From Chitinophaga pinensis (GTDB lineage: Bacteria; Bacteroidota; Bacteroidia; Chitinophagales; Chitinophagaceae), in NCBI GenBank assembly GCA_943324055.2, contig CALPKD020000134.1, positions 1 through 5,020 on the forward strand: a DNA stretch of 5,020 nt, given 5' to 3'. The notes under the pieces were generated by a model. It saw only the letters and a list, made by a program, of their open reading frames with translations. It ran no database searches and had not been told where the DNA came from. The position numbers and the translations under genes are program-made. Position 1 is the stretch's first letter, and every line of letters starts with the position of its first letter. Shown in pieces: positions 1 through 5,020 of the stretch.

Positions 1-1302
1 ATGACGAACAACTATCGCGTCACCTAATGGTGTTTCAACTACTACCGCTCTTTTTTTGATTGCACCCAATGCTAAAACTGCTACTTGTGGTTGATTAATA
101 ATCGGTGTTCCCATTAAACTTCCAAAGGTTCCTACATTGGTTACGGTGAAAGTGCCGCCCTGAGTATCTTGTGGTCTTAATTGATTATTTCTGGCGCCAC
201 TAGCTAATCCATTTACTGCTTTACTTAAACCAACAATACTTAATTGGTTGGCTCCTTTAATTACTGGTACGATTAAGTTTCCAGAAGGAAGCGCAGTAGC
301 CATGCCTATATTGATGTCCTTCTTTAATATGATATTGTCTCCTTGTAAACTGCTGTTTACCATCGGGTATTGCTCTATTGTATTTGCAATACATTCAATA
401 AACATCGGAGTGTACGTTAATTTTACGCCTTCTCTTTTCTCGAAAAGTTGTTTTACTTTTTCTCTCCACATTACCATATTGGTAACATCTGCTTCAACAA
501 AAGAAGTTACATGAGGACTTGTTTGCACACTATCTACCATGTGCTTTGCGATTAGTTTTCGCATTCTGTCCATCTCTATAATCTCTGTAATTCCAGACAC
601 TATTACTTCGTCTGGATTTGCAAATTTATTAGTAGTGCTGCTTATGAAGTTTGTATTTTGATTAAACACATCAGCTACCAATGGCTGATCTAGAATGGTA
701 ATTTGTTTTGGAACTACTGGTGCCGTATAAACTGGTGCAATTGCTCCACTTTTTTTAGCGGCTACGTAAGCAATGATGTCTTTTTTTGAAACTCTACCCA
801 AACTGCCCGTTCCTTGAATGCTTTGTAATTCTTGCATATTTACTCCTTCACTCTGTGCAATATTCATCACTAACGGAGAGAAAAACTTTGCTTCTCCGTT
901 AGGAATTTGGTTCGTATCAACGTGAACTGGAGTATAAGGAACTTCGGGTATGCTTTCGACTTGTAAAATTGGAGTAGTAACTACTTTAGCTACCATTGTT
1001 GGAGCCTCAATTGGTGCAGAAACTGGATTTGTTGAAGTATGAGTATTTCCTTTAGCTGCAACTCCTGTTTCGATTCTTGCAATTACAGTTCCAATTGGAA
1101 CCACACTGTTCGTTTCAAACAAAATTTCAGTAATTACGCCAGCTGCTGTAGATGGAACTTCACTGTCTACTTTGTCAGTTGCTATATCTAGTAATGTTTC
1201 ATCTAATTGAATAGTATCACCCACCTTTTTATACCATTTTAGAATGGTGGCTTCCATGATACTTTCACCCAATTTAGGCATGACCAAGTCAACAACAGAC
1301 AT
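1..1302 (-). CDS. Dihydrolipoamide acyltransferase (E2) of a 2-oxo acid dehydrogenase complex, C-terminus cut by window edge
   Basis: This is the core E2 subunit of a cytoplasmic 2-oxo acid dehydrogenase complex. It takes the acyl group made by E1 onto a swinging lipoyl-lysine and passes it to CoA. The reading frame is open for 434 codons from ATG at 1302 to base 1. Domains seen: lipoyl domain at about residues 3-77, with the attachment lysine K44 in the motif ATDKVDSEVP; a variable linker rich in Val, Pro, Thr and Ala; the E1/E3 peripheral subunit-binding domain at about 140-179 (FFSPLVMNIAQSEGV...GRVSKKDI); a second linker; and the catalytic acyltransferase domain from about 242 (DRMRKLIAKHM, TPIINQPQVAVL). 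The window ends at GDAIVVRH, just before the expected catalytic HRxxDG motif, so that motif cannot be assessed. The form MPKLGESIMEATI and the INQPQVAVLALGAIKKR region resemble branched-chain 2-oxo acid E2 more than pyruvate or 2-oxoglutarate E2, but substrate is an inference. It is the last visible gene of a probable three-gene operon, 27 bp after cinA, with no Shine-Dalgarno sequence. Confidence 0.93.
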   Translation of the reverse strand, partial: MSVVDLVMPKLGESIMEATILKWYKKVGDTIQLDETLLDIATDKVDSEVPSTAAGVITEILFETNSVVPIGTVIARIETGVAAKGNTHTSTNPVSAPIEAPTMVAKVVTTPILQVESIPEVPYTPVHVDTNQIPNGEAKFFSPLVMNIAQSEGVNMQELQSIQGTGSLGRVSKKDIIAYVAAKKSGAIAPVYTAPVVPKQITILDQPLVADVFNQNTNFISSTTNKFANPDEVIVSGITEIIEMDRMRKLIAKHMVDSVQTSPHVTSFVEADVTNMVMWREKVKQLFEKREGVKLTYTPMFIECIANTIEQYPMVNSSLQGDNIILKKDINIGMATALPSGNLIVPVIKGANQLSIVGLSKAVNGLASGARNNQLRPQDTQGGTFTVTNVGTFGSLMGTPIINQPQVAVLALGAIKKRAVVVETPLGDAIVVRH

Positions 1303-1329
1303 AAGGGTACAATTTGAACAAAAATAAGA

Positions 1330-2586
1330 CTAAATCTTGTTGATTATTAATAACCTAAGTAAATTTATCGCCTGATTTGCAGTTACTTCTATATTTCTCA
1401 GTCTGTCAAATCGCAGGTAAAACACCTTAGAATATACTTTTTCCTTACTGGAAACCCCAATCCATACCATTCCAAGTGGTTTTTCAATGGTTTGACCTGC
1501 TGGGCCCATGATGCCACTTACAGAAACGCCATAGTCGGTTTTCATCTTTTCACGCACCGAAATGGCCATTTGCTCCACTGCTTCCTTGCTTACCGCACCC
1601 ACTGTAGTCAGTATTTTGGTAGAAACGTCCAAGAATTCGGTTTTAATTCGATTATCGTAACTAATCACACCACCTGTATAAAACTGAGAGGATCCTGCAT
1701 GTTTAGACAATAAATGACCAATATATCCACCTGTACAACTTTCGGCTGTTGCTACAGTTTGATTTTTACTTTTCAAAAGGTTTCCAACGGCTACTTCCAT
1801 AGGATCATCTGCATCCGTTACCAAAAACTCAGTGACAGCCAATTTAAGCTGATCAAAGAGCGTGTCTAAAGTTTTGTTGAGTGCTACATCGTCTTCGCTA
1901 GTTCCTGTTAACCTAAGTCTAACCATTCCAAAATTAGGAAGATAGGCCAACTTAATGGACGCTGGCAATTCATTTTCGAAGTCCTTGATTAATTCAGCTA
2001 AAAAGGATTCTCCAATTCCAGCCGTTAACAAAGTTCTGTGGGCAATCGTATGTGCTTTAAAATTTTGCTGAATAGTAGGAATGACATGGTTTTGAATGAG
2101 CCATCTCATCTCGTGTGGTACCCCTGGTAAAGAAAAGAAAAAGACATTGTTTCGTTTGAACAACATTCCAGGCGCCGTTCCTGTTTCATTGAATAAAACT
2201 TCGCAAACATCTGGTACCTCTGCTTGTTTGCGATTCCTTTCAATCATTGGACGCTTGTGTATATTCTCAAAAATATTTGTGATGTGAGCCAAAGTGGGCT
2301 CGTGTATAATCATCTTCCCGTTGAAATATTCATTCAACAATGGTTTTGTAATATCATCCGCAGTAGGGCCGAGTCCTCCAGTAATAATTACAATATCATT
2401 GTTTATAGCAGCAGCATCTAGCGCTTTACTGATTGCTTCTTTTTCATCACCTACTGCAACCCTGTTTAATACCTTTACACCAATCTTATTCAATGCCTGT
2501 GCGATAAATGCACTATTGGTATCAATCACTTGACCAATCAATAACTCATCTCCAATTGTAATAATACTCGCCTGCGTAGGTTTCAT
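1330..2586 (-). CDS. cinA: CinA family protein: MoCF-like (COG1058) domain plus nicotinamide-nucleotide amidohydrolase (PncC) domain
   Basis: This is a full-length two-domain CinA of 418 residues, the usual size. The N-terminal MoCF/COG1058 domain (about 5-170) shows IGDELLIGQVIDTNS at 11-25, TGGLGPTADD at 69-78 and SLPGVPHEM at 152-160. In characterised relatives this domain hydrolyses ADP-ribose. A middle region (about 180-255) precedes the C-terminal CinA domain (about 262-415), which in PncC deamidates NMN to nicotinate mononucleotide in pyridine nucleotide salvage. The catalytic residues of PncC appear kept: S283 in AESCTGG, Y310 in GGVISYDN and K315. GAVSKEAVEQMA at 330-341 is also typical. 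The usual GIAGPDGG loop reads GIMGPAGQ (358-365), a departure described in the findings. The name comes from competence and damage induction in Gram-positives and should not be read as its function here. It starts 44 bp after the thioesterase stop, with no Shine-Dalgarno sequence, and ends with TAG 27 bp before the E2 gene. Confidence 0.96.
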   Translation of the reverse strand: MKPTQASIITIGDELLIGQVIDTNSAFIAQALNKIGVKVLNRVAVGDEKEAISKALDAAAINNDIVIITGGLGPTADDITKPLLNEYFNGKMIIHEPTLAHITNIFENIHKRPMIERNRKQAEVPDVCEVLFNETGTAPGMLFKRNNVFFFSLPGVPHEMRWLIQNHVIPTIQQNFKAHTIAHRTLLTAGIGESFLAELIKDFENELPASIKLAYLPNFGMVRLRLTGTSEDDVALNKTLDTLFDQLKLAVTEFLVTDADDPMEVAVGNLLKSKNQTVATAESCTGGYIGHLLSKHAGSSQFYTGGVISYDNRIKTEFLDVSTKILTTVGAVSKEAVEQMAISVREKMKTDYGVSVSGIMGPAGQTIEKPLGMVWIGVSSKEKVYSKVFYLRFDRLRNIEVTANQAINLLRLLIINKI

Positions 2587-2630
2587 TCAAAAATCATTAG
2601 TGGGTGCAAAGTAAACCAAAAAACAGCGCT

Positions 2631-3041
2631 TTAACTAAAATAGGGACTTAGTTTTTCGTGTAAGAATTCAGGCATATTTACTCTATTACCTAGTTTTGGA
2701 TCCATAAAATACAACTTTACAATTCCAATGGTAAGCAGTTTGCCTTCCTCATTATAAATTTCTTGATCAAATTGAATTCTGTGATCAGTAGGAAGGGTTT
2801 TGATTTGTGATTTTATCGTCAATAAATCATCATATCGAGCAGGTCTTAGGTATTTGATATTCAATTCAACAACCGGAAGTAGGATACCCATTTCTTCAAT
2901 GGTTTTATAGCTGATACCTAATGCGCGTAAGCTCTCAACTCTAGCAACTTCAAAGTATTGCGCATAATTGCCGTAATAAACGACATTCATTGGGTCTGCT
3001 TCGGCGTATCTAACGCGAACGGTGGATTGATGTTCGTACAT
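2631..3041 (-). CDS. Acyl-CoA thioesterase, 4HBT (hotdog) family, YbgC/FadM-like
   Basis: This small cytoplasmic single-domain hotdog thioesterase has 136 residues, normal for the family. Such enzymes hydrolyse acyl-CoA (or acyl-ACP) thioesters to free acid and usually work as tetramers. The family signature is at residues 9-38: RVRYAEADPMNVVYYGNY, then YFEVARVE on the long central helix. D16 aligns with the catalytic Asp of Pseudomonas 4-hydroxybenzoyl-CoA thioesterase, where it also precedes Pro. The His that follows VVY in E. coli-type YbgC is Tyr (Y23) here, as in many Bacteroidota homologues as I recall them. Later strands LLPVVELNIKYLRPARYDD and KLLTIGIVKLYFMD fit the family. The ATG at 3041 puts the signature in the usual place and sits about 30 nt after the predicted transcription start. 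It is the first gene of the likely operon. Substrate cannot be read from the sequence; medium-chain, branched or aromatic acyl-CoA are all possible. It is not obviously the Tol-Pal-linked ybgC, since no tol genes are visible. Confidence 0.93.
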   Translation of the reverse strand: MYEHQSTVRVRYAEADPMNVVYYGNYAQYFEVARVESLRALGISYKTIEEMGILLPVVELNIKYLRPARYDDLLTIKSQIKTLPTDHRIQFDQEIYNEEGKLLTIGIVKLYFMDPKLGNRVNMPEFLHEKLSPYFS

Positions 3042-3078
3042 ATTTGGATGATTATAGGTGCTTTATTGTGTTTGTTGA

Positions 3079-3110
3079 CAAATTTACGAATGAAATCTGT
3101 TTTTCCACAA
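3079..3110 (-). promoter_or_regulatory. Bacteroidota-type promoter for the thioesterase-cinA-E2 operon
   Basis: Read on the minus strand, TTG (3110-3108) is followed after 21 bp by TAAATTTG (3086-3079). This matches the Bacteroidota primary sigma consensus TTG-N17-23-TAnnTTTG exactly. Transcription would begin near 3072, leaving a leader of about 30 nt before the ATG at 3041. No comparable full match is seen before cinA or E2, so this probably drives all three genes. The match is seen in the sequence; activity is inferred. Confidence 0.6.
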
Positions 3111-3125
3111 TAAGTCTATTTAACA

Positions 3126-3154
3126 GTGCGTTTTATAAACAGAGCTTAATTTTA
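3126..3154 (+). promoter_or_regulatory. Weak candidate promoter for the TPR protein gene
   Basis: TAATTTTA at 3147-3154 differs from TAnnTTTG at its last base only. GTG at 3126-3128, 18 bp upstream, is a one-mismatch -33 element. A start near 3161 would give a leader of about 20 nt. No perfect consensus occurs on the plus strand in the 139-bp divergent region, so either this gene is weakly expressed or it uses another promoter form. An A/T-rich TATATAA near 3161 is too close to the ATG to be a -10 box for a leadered mRNA. Confidence 0.22.
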
Positions 3155-3171
3155 GGGAATTATATAAAAAC

Positions 3172-3175
3172 AAGG
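3172..3175 (+). promoter_or_regulatory. Possible short ribosome binding site (AAGG) before the TPR gene
   Basis: AAGG lies 5 nt before the ATG at 3181 and supports that start. The other three genes in the window have no purine-rich element before their starts, which is usual in Bacteroidota. A four-base match in A-rich DNA may be chance. Confidence 0.3.
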
Positions 3176-3180
3176 TACTT

Positions 3181-5020
3181 ATGCTAAAACATAGCAAATG
3201 GGTTGTTATACTATTTATAACTATTTTATCTTCCAGTTTCTCTTTTGGACAATTGGACAGAACCGAAAAATCATACGAGCCAACGTTCCAAAAAGGACTT
3301 CATGCACTTAAGCAAGGGGACACCTTAACTGCTTTTCAATATTTCCAATCCGTTTACACGGTTGCCCCCAAGCAAGCAGATGTGAATTACTATTATATTA
3401 TGCTATCCTTGGTTTTAAATAAACCATATGCGGCTGACATTGCCAATCAATGGATTGCCGGAAGTGCGAATCGAATTTACAGTGCACGTTTGAATTATTA
3501 TTTAGGAAGGTTTTATTATAGTAAACAGCAAGCTAGTGCTTGTTTAAATGCATATAGTAAAGTAACCATTGATGATTTGGAGAATACGGAAATTGGATTG
3601 ATGAAATTTGAACAATCCTATTTGTACTTCAAGAACGGAGATTGGGACAAAGCGGTAGACTTATTAAACAATATTAGACAAGTTAAAAGCAGTCCGCATT
3701 ATTTTGATGCAAACTACTATGCAGGCTTTATTGCATTACAACGTAAAGATTATAAATTGGCTATGGAATGTTTCACCATTGCATCCGAGCAAAATTCTTA
3801 CAAGACTTTAACGCCATTCTACATTAGCCAAATCTATTATTTACTTGGAGATATTGACGCTGCAATGAATAATTGTGAAACAGCACTAAAGGCAGGCAAT
3901 CAATTTTATAAAGCAGACCTAGAGCAGTTATTGGGTCACTTGCTATTTGATAAAAAACAATATGCACGGGCTTTACCTTATTTAGAAAATTTTGTAGCTG
4001 GAAAAAAAGAAATTGATTTCCAAGATTTATATCAGTTGTCTTTTTGCTACTTTGAAGCTTCTCAATGGGACAAGGCAATTAATGGATTTAAGAAATTAGC
4101 GAATTCGGAAGATTCACTCGGGCAAAATAGTATGTATTTGCTTGCAACTTGTTACTTGAAAGAGGACAACAAACTAGGCGCTAAAAATGCGTTTTTACTA
4201 TGTGCTACCAAGAGTCAAAATCTTTCTCAAAAGGAAGTCTCCTTATTTAATTACGCTAAATTAAGCGCTGCTTTAAAAGATTACAGTACAGCAGTAAGTA
4301 CACTCGATAAATTTATTATTAGTTATCCTAATTCAGTTTATGTGGAGGAGGCAAAGTCCTTATGGATTACGTCATTAACTTATAGTAATAATTTCATTCA
4401 AGCTTTAGAAGCTTACCAGAGTATTGAATCCCCAAGTGCTGAATTACTAAAAGTATACCCAAGTATTTTATATGGTCGTGCTTGTTTATACTTAAATGAT
4501 GGACAGGTGGATGATGCGTTTAGTTTATTTGAAAAAATAGCAAACACTCCGTATAATACCAAAGTGCTCACCTTGTCGCAATTTTGGTCAGGGGAGCTAG
4601 CTTATAAATTAGGAAGGGTTCAAGAATCCATCCTTAATTTAGAAGCATATTTACAAAATCCCATCACGTCTAACGAAGTTTCGCTATCTCACGCCAATTA
4701 CACACTTGGTTACAGCTATTTAAAACTAGGAGGATATCAAAAGGCACTCAATCATTTTAATAAAGTAATTGACAATACAGCTGTGGTAAATTTTGATACC
4801 TATCAAAAAGATGCATATACACGTATTGCGGATTGCCAAATGATGCAGAAATTATTAAAGCCTGCTTTACAGTCCTATCAAAAAATTATAGATTTAGAAT
4901 GGGCCAATAAGGATTATGCCACTTTACAAAAATCAATCTTATTGGGCGGATTAGGCAAACCCAAAGACAAGGTTAATATCTTAAAAGACTATTCAGATAA
5001 CTACCCACATTCACCTTACA
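3181..5020 (+). CDS. Exported tetratricopeptide-repeat protein, C-terminus cut by window edge
   Basis: The frame is open for 613 codons from ATG at 3181 to the window end with no stop. The first 23 residues form a Sec signal peptide: basic MLKHSK, hydrophobic WVVILFITILSSS, then a likely signal peptidase I site after SFG, leaving Gln24 as the new N-terminus. There is no lipobox Cys. The rest is nearly all TPR-like helix pairs, about 14 units beginning near residues 36, 105, 141, 178, 213, 248, 282, 318, 355, 393, 428, 466, 503 and 545, with another starting at the edge. Clear ones include FKNGDWDKAVDLLNNI, FEASQWDKAINGFKKLA and LGYSYLKLGGYQKALNHFNK. PFYISQIYYLLGD, DSLGQNSMYLLATCYLK and LFNYAKLS resemble a large (about 1000-residue) TPR protein widespread in Bacteroidota, as I recall it, so perhaps a third or more is missing. 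The mature part seen has eight cysteines, notable for an exported protein. It is probably a periplasmic scaffold for protein contacts; its partner and role are unknown. Confidence 0.88.
   Translation, partial: MLKHSKWVVILFITILSSSFSFGQLDRTEKSYEPTFQKGLHALKQGDTLTAFQYFQSVYTVAPKQADVNYYYIMLSLVLNKPYAADIANQWIAGSANRIYSARLNYYLGRFYYSKQQASACLNAYSKVTIDDLENTEIGLMKFEQSYLYFKNGDWDKAVDLLNNIRQVKSSPHYFDANYYAGFIALQRKDYKLAMECFTIASEQNSYKTLTPFYISQIYYLLGDIDAAMNNCETALKAGNQFYKADLEQLLGHLLFDKKQYARALPYLENFVAGKKEIDFQDLYQLSFCYFEASQWDKAINGFKKLANSEDSLGQNSMYLLATCYLKEDNKLGAKNAFLLCATKSQNLSQKEVSLFNYAKLSAALKDYSTAVSTLDKFIISYPNSVYVEEAKSLWITSLTYSNNFIQALEAYQSIESPSAELLKVYPSILYGRACLYLNDGQVDDAFSLFEKIANTPYNTKVLTLSQFWSGELAYKLGRVQESILNLEAYLQNPITSNEVSLSHANYTLGYSYLKLGGYQKALNHFNKVIDNTAVVNFDTYQKDAYTRIADCQMMQKLLKPALQSYQKIIDLEWANKDYATLQKSILLGGLGKPKDKVNILKDYSDNYPHSPY

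Noticed and set aside
1..60. E2 lacking its HRxxDG catalytic motif, as if truncated or degenerate
   Set aside because: The frame is intact to base 1 and the missing part would lie just beyond the window. This is an edge effect.
248..514. Open frame of 88 codons on the plus strand
   Set aside because: It lies wholly opposite the conserved catalytic domain of the E2 gene and resembles no known protein, so it is an antisense shadow.
1319..1326. TATTTTTG on the minus strand before the E2 gene, a match to the TAnnTTTG -7 element
   Set aside because: No TTG lies 17-23 bp upstream, the leader would be only about 10 nt, and such A/T-rich matches arise often by chance. An internal promoter is possible but unsupported.
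1303..1329. Intrinsic terminator between cinA and E2
   Set aside because: The 27-bp gap is A/T-rich but shows no stem with GC-rich arms, so nothing supports termination here.
1492..2533. Several plus-strand open frames of 63-79 codons
   Set aside because: All lie antisense to cinA, which has clear family motifs across its full length. They overlap one another and lack family features.
2587..2630. Possible separate promoter before cinA (TTACTTTG on the minus strand)
   Set aside because: It mismatches the consensus at a key base and has no -33 partner. Read-through from the thioesterase gene is simpler.
3824..4078. Open frame of 84 codons on the minus strand
   Set aside because: It is antisense to the TPR gene, whose repeat pattern continues unbroken through this stretch.

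Overview
The window is low-GC DNA that looks like a Bacteroidota chromosome, possibly Chitinophagales-like. The evidence is as follows: the TPR protein and the acyl-CoA thioesterase are of types common in that phylum; three of the four starts lack a Shine-Dalgarno sequence; and the one good promoter has the Bacteroidota form, TTG then 21 bp then TAnnTTTG. The genus-level placement is an impression from protein similarity, not something tested.

Layout. Three genes lie head to tail on the minus strand and are read from right to left: an acyl-CoA thioesterase of the 4HBT/YbgC type (3041 to 2631), the two-domain CinA protein (2586 to 1330), and a lipoyl-bearing dihydrolipoamide acyltransferase (E2) of a 2-oxo acid dehydrogenase complex (1302, running off the window at base 1). 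The gaps are only 44 and 27 bp, and the only convincing promoter lies upstream of the thioesterase, so a single transcript is likely. A 139-bp divergent intergenic region separates this group from a plus-strand gene (3181, running off the right edge). That gene encodes an exported protein built almost wholly of tetratricopeptide repeats. Both end genes are cut by the window, not by mutation.

How the genes fit together. The E2 transfers acyl groups from a lipoyl arm to CoA, probably in the branched-chain 2-oxo acid pathway. The thioesterase hydrolyses acyl-CoA, so the two could act on related acyl-CoA pools. CinA belongs to NAD-related nucleotide salvage and repair and has no obvious metabolic link to the other two. 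The grouping may reflect shared housekeeping expression only. The TPR protein is likely an envelope scaffold.

The window appears to be ordinary core-genome sequence. I found no mobile element, CRISPR array, RNA gene, convincing intrinsic terminator or defence-like system. The observations listed are modest.
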